A DNA stretch of 64,000 bases, taken from Pseudomonas sp. B20(2017) (GTDB lineage Bacteria > Pseudomonadota > Gammaproteobacteria > Pseudomonadales > Pseudomonadaceae). The translations under genes were made by a program, and so were the position numbers. The notes beneath the pieces are model-generated. The model saw nothing but the letters and a program-made list of their open reading frames with translations. It ran no database searches and was not told the origin of the DNA. Each line of letters begins with the position of its first letter. The first letter of the stretch is position 1. Positions 54,104 through 62,577 of the stretch are shown in pieces. Where the stretch lies: contig NZ_NEJP01000025.1 in the NCBI RefSeq assembly GCF_002113125.1, forward strand, positions 23,366-87,365, written 5' to 3'.

Positions 54104-54421
54104 TTAGATCGTCAGAATGGCCTGGGCCAGCTGTGCGTCGGTCGCGTTCAGTTGTGGAGCCTGATGACGGATGTGATCCAGTGCGCTCTCCAGTTTCACG
54201 CCACGGATTTCGCCTTCGCTGGCCACGAAGCTGGCAGCATCGTCACGGGCGGCGAGCACGATCTTGTCGTCACGGAAGGACGAAGTGACGTCGGATGTGG
54301 CGTCGGAAGAGGACTTGAGCGCGCCAACCACGGCGTCAGTGGTAACGATGAAGCTGGTGGCGCTGGCGTTGGCAGCGACGGCCAGCAGGGTGGCGGCGCT
54401 GAGCAGACGAAGGCGGGACAT
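54104..54421 (-). CDS. DUF2388 family exported protein (copy C)
   Basis: 105 residues from ATG 54421 with AGGAG upstream. The signal peptide ends near ASA. The family block RDDAASFVASEGEIRGVKLESALDHIR is clear. It is the promoter-proximal gene of the DUF2388-DUF4105 group, separated from copy B by 107 bp. Confidence 0.85.
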   Translation of the reverse strand: MSRLRLLSAATLLAVAANASATSFIVTTDAVVGALKSSSDATSDVTSSFRDDKIVLAARDDAASFVASEGEIRGVKLESALDHIRHQAPQLNATDAQLAQAILTI

Positions 54422-54575
54422 GGGAGAACTCCTGTGGGTAAACCGTATTGAGAGGTGGCTCGGTGTCTGAGGGTCAGACGCCATTCGCACAGCATTCGCC
54501 ACGTTCTGCATGGATCTTAGGCTTCCCTTGCGGATTCGCACAGTGGTCAGGATGCTGGCCTGAACACATTTTTCG

Positions 54576-54615
54576 AAACTGTACTTATCATTTGTTTTGA
54601 TATTTAAAACTGTAC
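54576..54615 (+). promoter_or_regulatory. direct repeat of AAACTGTAC in the 54422-54754 intergenic region
   Basis: AAACTGTAC occurs at 54576-54584 and 54607-54615, 31 bp apart (three helical turns), in AT-rich DNA. The second is followed by CTGTCT, as is the copy at 55122. Apart from this and the hairpin at 54665, I see nothing in the 333-bp interval. Confidence 0.6.
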
Positions 54616-54664
54616 CTGTCTAATGTTTCAGGCTTGGGTATTCAGGTTTTTCAGGCCTGAAACG

Positions 54665-54700
54665 ACAAGACCCGTCGCGGTTTCCCGCGACGGGTCTTGT
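54665..54700. terminator. strong hairpin downstream of the DUF1127 gene
   Basis: ACAAGACCCGTCGCGG pairs with its complement around a short loop. The flanks are not strongly U-rich, but the stem is long enough to end the DUF1127 transcript. Confidence 0.7.
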
Positions 54701-54754
54701 ATATTCAATTCGGGTTGCTGGCGTGGGTCTAGCGACCAGAGCCAGCGACGCTAC

Positions 54755-54970
54755 TTAGCGCCAGAACGGCTTGCTCAGCTCTTCGTAGCGTTGTGCTTCG
54801 CTAATCCCGGCGTCAGCCAGCAGACGCGAATCCAGACGAGCCAGTTGGTGGCGGCTGGAGATGCGGCGCTGCCACAGCATCAGGTTGGCGATAACGCGCA
54901 GAGGCAGGGAAGCCTGGGTGTTTACAGCTTTGTCTTCGAAGAACAGTTCGGAACTGAGTGTACGTTCCAT
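54755..54970 (-). CDS. DUF1127 family small protein
   Basis: 71 residues from ATG 54970, which is at the right distance from AAGGA (an ATG nine bases upstream overlaps it). The C-terminal domain SRHQLARLDSRLLADAGISEAQRYEELSKPFW is the DUF1127 signature. DUF1127 proteins of this size have been linked to RNA and phosphate regulation in alphaproteobacteria; in Pseudomonas the role is open. Its upstream region carries several AACTGTA-type sites. Confidence 0.85.
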   Translation of the reverse strand: MERTLSSELFFEDKAVNTQASLPLRVIANLMLWQRRISSRHQLARLDSRLLADAGISEAQRYEELSKPFWR

Positions 54971-55053
54971 GGTTGACATCCTTCCGCTTGTGGCGGGATT
55001 AGGTAGTGGTTTAACTGGTGCCCATAATCCTCTCGTTTGGCCAGACTCTCTAG

Positions 55054-55220
55054 ATACAGTTCACCTGTATTGTGAGTGACCAGTTAACTGTTTATAGGGG
55101 GTGTACGGGTCAAAATCGCGCAAACTGTACCTGTCTGCGCTTATTTGGTGCATTTTTACCCAATTCGATGATTCGAGTAGGCAAAAGCCGTAGGAAAAGA
55201 CCGGTACAGCAGTACAGTTT
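55054..55220. promoter_or_regulatory. cluster of AACTGTAC-type half sites upstream of the DUF1127 gene
   Basis: Within the 321-bp gap 54971-55291 I read ATACAG-N5-CTGTAT (55054-55070), CAGTTAACTG (55081-55090), AAACTGTAC followed by CTGTCT (55122-55130), and on the minus strand AAACTGTACTGCTGTACC (complement of 55203-55220). All share the AACTGTA core with the pair at 54576-54615. This looks like a regulator's binding array; MocR/GntR-type regulators use such repeats, but no such gene is in the window. Confidence 0.6.
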
Positions 55221-55291
55221 TTGGCGATTGAGGTGGTTTTCAAAATCCCGCTGGCGAAACTGTGTTTGCGCCAGCGGAAAATCTGTGCGGA

Positions 55292-56785
55292 TTACACCGC
55301 CAGCATGCGTCCGGTTTCTTCCAGATTGATGTGCCAACTCAGGGCGTCACGCAGGATGTGCGGGGTGTGGCCGCCAATGGCGCAGGCTTTTTCGAAGTAG
55401 TCGTTCAGCGCCTGGCGGAAATCCGGGTGCACACAGTTATCGATGATGACCCGGGCACGTTCCCGTGGCGCCAGGCCGCGCAGGTCGGCCAGGCCCACCT
55501 CGGTCACCAGGATGTCGACGTCATGTTCGGTATGGTCGACGTGGCTGACCATTGGCACCACGCTGGAAATCGCGCCGCCCTTGGCGATCGACTTGGTCAC
55601 GAACACCGCCAGGTGTGCGTTGCGCGCGAAGTCGCCCGAGCCGCCGATGCCGTTCATCATCCGCGTGCCGCAGACGTGGGTGGAGTTGACGTTGCCATAG
55701 ATGTCGAACTCAAGGGCCGTATTGATGCCGATGATGCCCAGGCGCCGCACCACTTCCGGGTGGTTGGAGATTTCCTGGGGACGCAACACCAGCTTGTCCT
55801 TGTACTTCTCCAGGTTGCCGAACACGTCGCTGTTGCGCCGCTCCGACAGGGTGATCGAGCTGCCCGACGCGAAGCTCAGCTTACCGGCGTCGATCAGGTC
55901 GAAGGTCGAGTCCTGCAGCACTTCGGAATACATGGTCAGGTCTTCGAACGGCGAATCGATCAGCCCGCACATCACCGCGTTGGCAATGTTGCCGATCCCG
56001 GCCTGCAACGGCCCGAGCTTGTTGGTCATGCGCCCGGCATCGACTTCCTGCTTGAGAAATGTGATCAAGTGATCGGCGATGGCTTTGGTGTCGACATCCG
56101 GCGACGACACGGTGGATGGCGAGTCCGACTGCTGGGTGATGACGATCGCGACGATCTTCTCCGGCGGGATCGGGATCGCAGTGCTGCCGATGCGATCGTC
56201 GACCTTTACCAGCGGAATTGGCGTACGGGTCGGGCGATAGGTCGGAATATAGATGTCATGCAGACCTTCGAGGTTGGCGTTGTGCGCCAGGTTGATCTCG
56301 ACGATCACGTGTTTGGCGAAGATCGCGAAGCTCGCCGAGTTACCCACCGAAGTGGTCGGCACGATGTGGCCCTGTTCGGTGATGGCCACGGCTTCGATCA
56401 CGGCGATGTCCGGCAGCTTCAGTTGCTGATTGCGCAGTTGTTCGACGGTTTCCGACAGGTGCTGGTCGATGAACATCACTTCGCCGGCGTTGATCGCCTT
56501 GCGCAAGGTGCTGTCGACCTGGAACGGCATACGCCGCGACAGCACGCCGGCTTCGGTCAGTTGCTTGTCGAGGTCGTTGCCCAGGCTGGCGCCGGTCATC
56601 AGGCTGATCTTCAGCGGCGTGACCTTGGCTCGCTCGGCCAGCGCATGGGGCACGGCCTTGGCTTCGCCGGCGCGGGTAAAGCCGCTCATGCCGACGGTCA
56701 TGCCGTCCTCAATCAGCGCAGCGGCGTCGGCGGCGCTCATCACTTTATCCAACAACGAAGGCAGGCGAATACGGTCACGGTACAT
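55292..56785 (-). CDS. acetyl-CoA hydrolase/transferase family protein (succinate CoA-transferase type)
   Basis: 497 residues, class I CoA-transferase of the Cat1/ScpC type. MTVGMSGFTRAGEAKAVP and the GIGNIANAVMCGL region are family blocks, and NSTHVCGTRMMNGIGGSGDFARNA is the C-terminal half signature. It probably moves CoA between succinyl-, acetyl- or propionyl-CoA and a free acid. The P. aeruginosa counterpart in my recollection is PA5445. The start ATG 56785 follows no strong ribosome site. Confidence 0.88.
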   Translation of the reverse strand: MYRDRIRLPSLLDKVMSAADAAALIEDGMTVGMSGFTRAGEAKAVPHALAERAKVTPLKISLMTGASLGNDLDKQLTEAGVLSRRMPFQVDSTLRKAINAGEVMFIDQHLSETVEQLRNQQLKLPDIAVIEAVAITEQGHIVPTTSVGNSASFAIFAKHVIVEINLAHNANLEGLHDIYIPTYRPTRTPIPLVKVDDRIGSTAIPIPPEKIVAIVITQQSDSPSTVSSPDVDTKAIADHLITFLKQEVDAGRMTNKLGPLQAGIGNIANAVMCGLIDSPFEDLTMYSEVLQDSTFDLIDAGKLSFASGSSITLSERRNSDVFGNLEKYKDKLVLRPQEISNHPEVVRRLGIIGINTALEFDIYGNVNSTHVCGTRMMNGIGGSGDFARNAHLAVFVTKSIAKGGAISSVVPMVSHVDHTEHDVDILVTEVGLADLRGLAPRERARVIIDNCVHPDFRQALNDYFEKACAIGGHTPHILRDALSWHINLEETGRMLAV

Positions 56786-56953
56786 GGATTATTTTCTCGG
56801 GCAGCGAGTAGCAGGATGCGCAGTCTAGTGAATTTCGCGAGCGCCTGTCCCGCTACCAAGGTCGCAAACGAGGCGTCTATTTAGCGGGTTTCAAGTAAAA
56901 CACCGTTACCGGATCTGCAACAACGCGGCAAATTGTCCGACGGTTTGCGCAAA

Positions 56954-56982
56954 CAAAAACGCCCCGACAAGTCGGGGCGTCC
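56954..56982 (-). terminator. intrinsic terminator of the pnt operon
   Basis: ACGCCCCGAC/GTCGGGGCGT hairpin followed on the minus strand by TTTTTG, 20 bp after the pntB stop. Confidence 0.88.
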
Positions 56983-56999
56983 GGTGCTGCCGGCGAGGG

Positions 57000-58433
57000 T
57001 TACTCGACCGCTTTGACCATGTCTTCGATGACTTTTTTCGCGTCGCCGAACACCATCATGGTCTTGTCCAGGTAGAACAGTTCGTTGTCCAGACCGGCAT
57101 AGCCGCTGGCCATCGAGCGCTTGTTGACGATGATGGTCTTGGCCTTGAACGCTTCGAGGATCGGCATTCCGGCAATCGGCGATTTCGGATCGTTCTTGGC
57201 GGCCGGGTTGACCACGTCGTTGGCGCCGAGTACCAGCACCACGTCGGCCTGGCCGAACTCGGAGTTGATGTCTTCCATCTCGAACACCTGGTCGTACGGC
57301 ACTTCGGCCTCGGCCAGCAGTACGTTCATGTGCCCAGGCATCCGACCGGCCACCGGGTGGATCGCGTACTTCACGGTCACGCCATGGTGGGTCAGCTTCT
57401 CGGTCAGCTCTTTTAGGGCGTGCTGTGCACGGGCCACCGCCAGACCGTAACCTGGAACGATGATCACGGTGTCTGCGTTGGTCAGCAGGAAGGTCGCGTC
57501 GTCAGCCGAGCCGGATTTCACTGGACGGGCTTCCTTCTCACCGGCAGGACCGGCGTCTGCTGTATTGCCGAAACCGCCGAGCAGTACATTAAAGAAGGAA
57601 CGGTTCATCGCCTTGCACATGATGTACGAGAGGATCGCACCGCTCGAACCCACCAGCGAACCTGCAATGATCAGCATCGAGTTGTTCAGCGAGAAGCCGA
57701 TACCCGCCGCTGCCCAGCCGGAATAGCTGTTGAGCATCGACACCACCACCGGCATGTCGGCGCCGCCGATCGGGATGATGATCAGCACGCCCATGACGAA
57801 CGCCAGGGCCAGCATCAGGGCGAACGCGGCAAGGTTGCCTGTCAGCATGAAGGTGACGCCGAGGATCAGCGTCGCCAGACCCAATACTGCATTCAGCTTG
57901 TGCTGACCGCTGAACTGTACCGGTGCGCCCTGGAACAGGCGGAACTTGTACTTGCCCGAGAGCTTGCCGAACGCAATCACCGAACCGGAGAAGGTGATTG
58001 CACCGATGGCTGCGCCAAGGAACAGCTCCAGACGGTTACCCGCCGGGATCGAGTCGCCCAGTTGCTTGACGATGCCCAGGGACTGCGGCTCGACCACGGC
58101 AGCAATGGCGATGAACACCGCTGCCAGACCGATCATGCTGTGCATGAACGCAACCAGTTCCGGCATTTTGGTCATTTCAACGCGCTTGGCCATGATCGAA
58201 CCGGCGGTGCCGCCGATCAGCAGGCCGACGATCACGTAACCGATGCCAGCAGTCGCCAGCTCAGCGCCCAGCTTATAGATGAGGCCGACAGTAGTGATGA
58301 TTGCCAGCGCCATGCCGAGCATGCCGAACAGGTTGCCGCGGCGCGACGTGGTCGGGTGCGACAGGCCTTTGAGGGCCTGGATGAAGCAGATCGACGCGAT
58401 CAGGTAGAGCGTCGTGACGAGGTTCATGCTCAT
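57000..58433 (-). CDS. pntB: NAD(P) transhydrogenase subunit beta
   Basis: 477 residues. About nine hydrophobic spans (1-260) are followed by the NADP(H)-binding domain III with VIIVPGYGLAVARAQHAL, YAIHPVAGRMPGHMNVLLAEA and DVVLVLGANDVVNPAA. It uses the proton gradient to make NADPH from NADH. It shares its start base with the pntAb stop. Confidence 0.95.
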   Translation of the reverse strand: MSMNLVTTLYLIASICFIQALKGLSHPTTSRRGNLFGMLGMALAIITTVGLIYKLGAELATAGIGYVIVGLLIGGTAGSIMAKRVEMTKMPELVAFMHSMIGLAAVFIAIAAVVEPQSLGIVKQLGDSIPAGNRLELFLGAAIGAITFSGSVIAFGKLSGKYKFRLFQGAPVQFSGQHKLNAVLGLATLILGVTFMLTGNLAAFALMLALAFVMGVLIIIPIGGADMPVVVSMLNSYSGWAAAGIGFSLNNSMLIIAGSLVGSSGAILSYIMCKAMNRSFFNVLLGGFGNTADAGPAGEKEARPVKSGSADDATFLLTNADTVIIVPGYGLAVARAQHALKELTEKLTHHGVTVKYAIHPVAGRMPGHMNVLLAEAEVPYDQVFEMEDINSEFGQADVVLVLGANDVVNPAAKNDPKSPIAGMPILEAFKAKTIIVNKRSMASGYAGLDNELFYLDKTMMVFGDAKKVIEDMVKAVE

Positions 58434-58753
58434 TACTTAGGCGCCTCTTCTTTTGCTTTCGGGGCTTTCTTCTTGAACATCTCAAGCATGCGGCGGGTGA
58501 CCAGGAAGCCACCGAACACGTTGACCGCGGCCAGTGCCACCGCGAGGGTGCCCATGGTCTTGCCCAGCGGGGTCACGGTCAGTGCGGCGGCGAGCATGGC
58601 GCCGACGATCACGATCGCCGAAATGGCGTTGGTCACGGCCATCAAAGGCGTGTGCAGCGCGGGTGTAACGTTCCAGACCACGTGGTAACCGACATAAATC
58701 GCCAGCACGAAGATGATCAGGTTGTAGATACCGGGGGAGATAAGCTCTTCCAT
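58433..58753 (-). CDS. pntAb: NAD(P) transhydrogenase subunit alpha part 2
   Basis: 106 residues with three hydrophobic spans (about 10-27, 36-56, 62-84) and a Lys-rich tail (FKKKAPKAKEEAPK). This is the membrane domain that in E. coli is the C-terminal part of PntA; here it is a separate gene, as in many pseudomonads. It overlaps pntB by one base. Confidence 0.94.
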   Translation of the reverse strand: MEELISPGIYNLIIFVLAIYVGYHVVWNVTPALHTPLMAVTNAISAIVIVGAMLAAALTVTPLGKTMGTLAVALAAVNVFGGFLVTRRMLEMFKKKAPKAKEEAPK

Positions 58754-58768
58754 CGTCTGAATCCCTGC

Positions 58769-59890
58769 TTAGGCGTTTTTGCGGATGACTTGGCCGTCGC
58801 GGCACATCAGGCACGCGGCGACGATGTCGTCTTCGAGGTTCACTTCGAACTGGCCTTCTTTGGTGAAGACCAGCTTCAGGAAGTCCAGCAGGTTGCGTGC
58901 GTACAGCGCCGAGGCATCTGCGGCGACTTCACCGGCGAGGTTGGTCGGACCGACGATGGTCACGCCGTTTTCGATCACGACCTGATCGGCCACGGTCAGC
59001 GGGCAGTTGCCCCCTTGGGCTGCAGCGAGGTCGATGACCACCGAGCCGGGTTTCATCTGCGCCACGGTTTCCGCGCTGAGCAGCGTCGGCGCCTTGCGGC
59101 CCGGAATCAGTGCGGTGGTGATGACGATGTCGGCCTGCTTGGCGCGCTCGTGCACGGCCTGGGCCTGACGCTGCATCCAGCTCGCCGGCATCGGGCGGGC
59201 GTAACCGCCGACGCCGACCGCGCATTCGCGTTCTTCATCGGTCTCGTAAGGCACATCGACGAACTTGGCGCCGAGGGACTCGATCTGTTCCTTTACGGCC
59301 GGACGTACGTCGGACGCTTCGATGACGGCACCCAGACGTTTCGCCGTGGCAATCGCCTGCAACCCGGCCACACCCGCGCCAAGAATCAGCACGCGCGCCG
59401 CTTTCACGGTGCCCGCAGCGGTCATCAGCATCGGCATGAAGCGCGGATAGTAGTGAGCGGCCAGCAGCACGGCCTTATAGCCGGCAATGTTCGCCTGGGA
59501 CGACAACACGTCGAGGCTCTGGGCCCGGGAGGTGCGTGGCGCCGCTTCCAGGGCGAACGCGGTAATCCCGCACTCGGCCATCTTCGCGATGGTGTCGTTG
59601 TTGAACGGGTTGAGCATGCCCACCAGCACTGTGCCGCGCTTGATCAGCGTGAGCTCGGCATCGCTTGGCGCGACCACTTTGAGAATCAGCTCGGCGCCAA
59701 ACGCGTCATTGGCACTGCCAATGGTTGCGCCTGCCGCTTCATAGGCACTGTCGACAACGCTGGCTTTGACGCCGGCGCCGGATTGCACAGTGACCTTATG
59801 ACCTTGGCTGATCAGCTTTTTAATGGTTTCCGGGGTTGCAGCAACCCGTGTTTCACCGGTCTGGGTTTCGAGAGGAACACCAATGTGCAC
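58769..59890 (-). CDS. pntAa: NAD(P) transhydrogenase subunit alpha part 1
   Basis: 373 residues from a GTG start at 59890 (VHIGVPLETQTGETRVAATPETIKKL) with AGGAG eight bases upstream. It resembles alanine dehydrogenase and carries the NAD-binding domain I: VLILGAGVAGLQAIATAKRLGAVIEASD and PGRKAPTLLSAETVAQMKPGSVVIDLAA. First gene of pntAa-pntAb-pntB. Confidence 0.94.
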   Translation of the reverse strand: MHIGVPLETQTGETRVAATPETIKKLISQGHKVTVQSGAGVKASVVDSAYEAAGATIGSANDAFGAELILKVVAPSDAELTLIKRGTVLVGMLNPFNNDTIAKMAECGITAFALEAAPRTSRAQSLDVLSSQANIAGYKAVLLAAHYYPRFMPMLMTAAGTVKAARVLILGAGVAGLQAIATAKRLGAVIEASDVRPAVKEQIESLGAKFVDVPYETDEERECAVGVGGYARPMPASWMQRQAQAVHERAKQADIVITTALIPGRKAPTLLSAETVAQMKPGSVVIDLAAAQGGNCPLTVADQVVIENGVTIVGPTNLAGEVAADASALYARNLLDFLKLVFTKEGQFEVNLEDDIVAACLMCRDGQVIRKNA

Positions 59891-60324
59891 GTCAAATCTC
59901 CTGCGTGATCTTATTGAGTAAACCCATGCACTACGGATGGTGCGACTGGGGCGGCCGATCAGCACGATCCCGCCAAATCAGGGCGGGGCGCGGCATTTTG
60001 CAGGCGAAGTTTATGCCCTTCAAGGGATTATGACGGGTGACGGAAAATTAACTACAAGTCATCCCGTGACCGAATGTCGCAGATGGCCAGTTGAATCCCT
60101 TGCAGGCCGTGCCTTTCAAGGAGTCTGGATGAATTTGAAGAATTTTCTCATCGGTGACGTGAATAGGCCGCAATGAGTCGCGAATGAGGGCGCAAAGCCA
60201 CGTCGGCAGGCGCTTGTGGGACGTCTGTACGACTTTCGTATACAGTCTGTCGATTTGCGACAAATAGTTATATCTGTAGGGCTTTGATTTTTCTGACTAC
60301 GGGGTTAGTAATCGCTGAAAGCCT
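59891..60324. other. 434-bp intergenic region between pntAa and gcdR
   Basis: It holds the pnt promoter side (59891-60050) and an AT-rich stretch near 60240-60300. A short imperfect palindrome TACGACTTTCGTA lies at 60228-60240 inside CTGTACG...GTATACAG. The small frames here have no ribosome site or family match. No gene is called. Confidence 0.5.
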
Positions 60325-61224
60325 CTAGCCTTCTAGGTTGTAGCTGTGTGCCTGGTTGACCAGCCAATCGCGAAAAGCCTTGAGGGAGGCCGATTCGACC
60401 TTTCGCTCCGGAATCATCAGGTAATACGCCTTGATGCTGGAGAGCTCGTTCGGGTTGGCAATCACCAGGCGTTTCTCGGCCAATTCGCGTTGAATCAGGA
60501 ATGGCGGGATCAGCGCGATGCCCATGTCGTGCATGGCTGCCTGGGCCAGCATGGAGAATAGCTCGTAGCGCGGACCTGTCATGTCGCGGGGGATGGTCAG
60601 GTGTTGCGAGTTGAACCACTGGCGCCAGGCGTAGGGGCGGGTGGTTTGCTGGAGCAGCGGCAGATCGGCGATTTCATCGGGTGTCAGATGCGTTTTGTTA
60701 CCGAGCAGGGCAGGACTGCACACCGGCATCGGATTCTCGCCCATCAGCCTGTGGGATTCAGTGCCGGACCAGTCGGCATCGCCGAAGTAGATGGCGGCAT
60801 CGAAGTCGGTGTCGGCAAACAGGAACGGGCGCGTGCGGTTGGTCAGGTTGACCGTCACTTCCGGGTGCTTGAGCTGGAAGTCCTTCAGTCTTGGCAGCAG
60901 CCATTGCGTGCCGAAGGTCGGTACCACGGCGAGCTCGATCACGTTGGTACCTTGCTGACCCATCACTGACAGGGTGTCGCGCTCCACTGCGTCGAGTTGG
61001 GTGGCGACCCGACGGCTGTAGGAAAGGCCCGCTTCTGTCAGCTTCACCCCGCGACGCGAGCGTCGGAAGAGTTCGACGCTGAGGAAGTCCTCCAGGCTGG
61101 CGATCTGTCGGCAAATGGCGCCCTGAGTGAGGGAGAGTTCTTCGGCGGCCTTGGTAAAGCTCTCGTGACGGGCGGCAGCCTCGAAGCTGATCAGGGCTGT
61201 GGTACTGGGTATCTTGCGGCGCAT
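60325..61224 (-). CDS. gcdR: LysR-type regulator of glutarate catabolism (GcdR)
   Basis: 299 residues from ATG 61224 (MRRKIPSTTAL); the frame extends ten codons upstream. The helix-turn-helix lies in ESFTKAAEELSLTQGAICRQIASLE, close to the GcvA-like LysR group, and a substrate-binding domain follows. Divergent from gcdH, the arrangement known in Pseudomonas, where GcdR activates gcdHG in response to glutarate. Confidence 0.9.
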   Translation of the reverse strand: MRRKIPSTTALISFEAAARHESFTKAAEELSLTQGAICRQIASLEDFLSVELFRRSRRGVKLTEAGLSYSRRVATQLDAVERDTLSVMGQQGTNVIELAVVPTFGTQWLLPRLKDFQLKHPEVTVNLTNRTRPFLFADTDFDAAIYFGDADWSGTESHRLMGENPMPVCSPALLGNKTHLTPDEIADLPLLQQTTRPYAWRQWFNSQHLTIPRDMTGPRYELFSMLAQAAMHDMGIALIPPFLIQRELAEKRLVIANPNELSSIKAYYLMIPERKVESASLKAFRDWLVNQAHSYNLEG

Positions 61225-61382
61225 GTACGTAAACCTCACCAATATGTCGCTCAATCGGCATTTTGCGACGTTTCGGAGTGAGAAATTAGCACAACAGGAT
61301 GCGAAATCCTCGTTTGCCGGGATGGCGAAGCGGGCCTAGGATCAATGCCACGTTAATTCACCCGATTTGCGAGGACTCACTC
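61225..61382. promoter_or_regulatory. gcdR-gcdH divergent promoter region
   Basis: 158 bp with an imperfect dyad ATGTCGCTCAATCGGCAT (61244-61261) of LysR T-N11-A style and a nearby TTTTGCGACG. It should hold the GcdR operator; the exact site is inferred. Confidence 0.45.
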
Positions 61383-62564
61383 ATGGGCGGTAAAGCTAGC
61401 TTCAACTGGATCGATCCCCTGCTGCTGGATCAACAGCTGACTGAAGAAGAACGCATGATCCGCGACACTGCCGAGCAATTCGCCCAGCAGAGCCTCGCGC
61501 CACGCGTTCTGGAAGCCTTCCGCCATGAGAAGACCGATCCAGCGATCTTCCGTGAAATGGGTGAGGTCGGCCTGTTGGGCGCGACCATCCCCGAGCAGTA
61601 CGGTGGCAGCGGCCTCAACTACGTCAGCTATGGCCTGATTGCTCGTGAGGTCGAGCGTGTCGACTCTGGCTACCGATCGATGATGAGTGTGCAGTCTTCG
61701 CTGGTGATGGTACCGATCAACGAATTCGGTACTGAAGCACAGAAGCAGAAATACCTGCCGAAACTGGCTTCCGGCGAGTGGATCGGCTGCTTTGGTCTGA
61801 CCGAGCCTAACCACGGTTCCGACCCGGGTGCGATGATTACTCGCGCACGTAAAGTCGACGGCGGCTACAGCCTGACCGGCGCGAAAATGTGGATCACCAA
61901 TAGCCCGATCGCCGATGTGTTTGTGGTCTGGGCCAAGGACGATGCTGGCGATATTCGCGGTTTCGTTCTGGAGAAGGGCTGGAAAGGTCTGAGCGCTCCG
62001 GCGATTCACGGCAAGGTCGGCCTGCGGGCTTCGATCACCGGCGAAATCGTCATGGACAACGTGTTCGTGCCGGAAGAGAACATCTTCCCGGATGTACGTG
62101 GTCTGAAAGGTCCGTTCACCTGCCTCAACTCTGCACGTTATGGCATCTCTTGGGGCGCGTTGGGTGCTGCCGAGTTCTGCTGGCACACCGCTCGCCAGTA
62201 CACCCTGGATCGTCAGCAGTTCGGCCGTCCGTTGGCCGCCACTCAGTTGATCCAGAAGAAGCTGGCTGACATGCAGACCGAGATCACTCTGGCACTCCAA
62301 GGCTGCCTGCGTCTGGGTCGCATGAAAGATGAGGGCACCGCTGCGGTTGAAATCACTTCGATCATGAAGCGCAACTCTTGCGGCAAGTCTCTGGAGATTG
62401 CTCGCATGGCGCGTGACATGTTGGGCGGCAACGGGATCTCCGATGAATTCGGTGTGGCCCGTCACCTGGTCAACCTGGAAGTGGTGAATACCTATGAAGG
62501 CACTCACGACGTTCACGCGCTGATCCTCGGTCGTGCGCAGACCGGCCTGCAGGCGTTCTATTAA
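61383..62564 (+). CDS. gcdH: glutaryl-CoA dehydrogenase
   Basis: 393 residues, the size of GcdH. Acyl-CoA dehydrogenase motifs are CFGLTEPNHGSDPGAM and MWITNSPIADVFVVWA for FAD and substrate, and the catalytic Glu is in NTYEGTHDVHALILGRA near residue 370. It oxidises and decarboxylates glutaryl-CoA to crotonyl-CoA in lysine and tryptophan breakdown. 13 bp lie between its stop and the CoA-transferase start. Confidence 0.95.
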   Translation: MGGKASFNWIDPLLLDQQLTEEERMIRDTAEQFAQQSLAPRVLEAFRHEKTDPAIFREMGEVGLLGATIPEQYGGSGLNYVSYGLIAREVERVDSGYRSMMSVQSSLVMVPINEFGTEAQKQKYLPKLASGEWIGCFGLTEPNHGSDPGAMITRARKVDGGYSLTGAKMWITNSPIADVFVVWAKDDAGDIRGFVLEKGWKGLSAPAIHGKVGLRASITGEIVMDNVFVPEENIFPDVRGLKGPFTCLNSARYGISWGALGAAEFCWHTARQYTLDRQQFGRPLAATQLIQKKLADMQTEITLALQGCLRLGRMKDEGTAAVEITSIMKRNSCGKSLEIARMARDMLGGNGISDEFGVARHLVNLEVVNTYEGTHDVHALILGRAQTGLQAFY

Positions 62565-62577
62565 TAGGAGAGCGACC

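Noticed and set aside
55262..56884. 540-codon open frame opposite the CoA-transferase gene
   Set aside because: Antisense shadow; biased composition (His, Asp, Gly, Val) and no motifs.
59937..60176. Small plus-strand frame (79 codons) in the pntAa-gcdR gap
   Set aside because: No ribosome site or family pattern, and crosses the presumed pnt promoter.
60225..60246. CTGTACG...GTATACAG as a second LexA box
   Set aside because: The CTG and CAG are separated by 15 bases instead of 10.
60048..60263. Small minus-strand frame (71 codons) in the pntAa-gcdR gap
   Set aside because: Needs a TTG start, has no ribosome site and no recognisable family.
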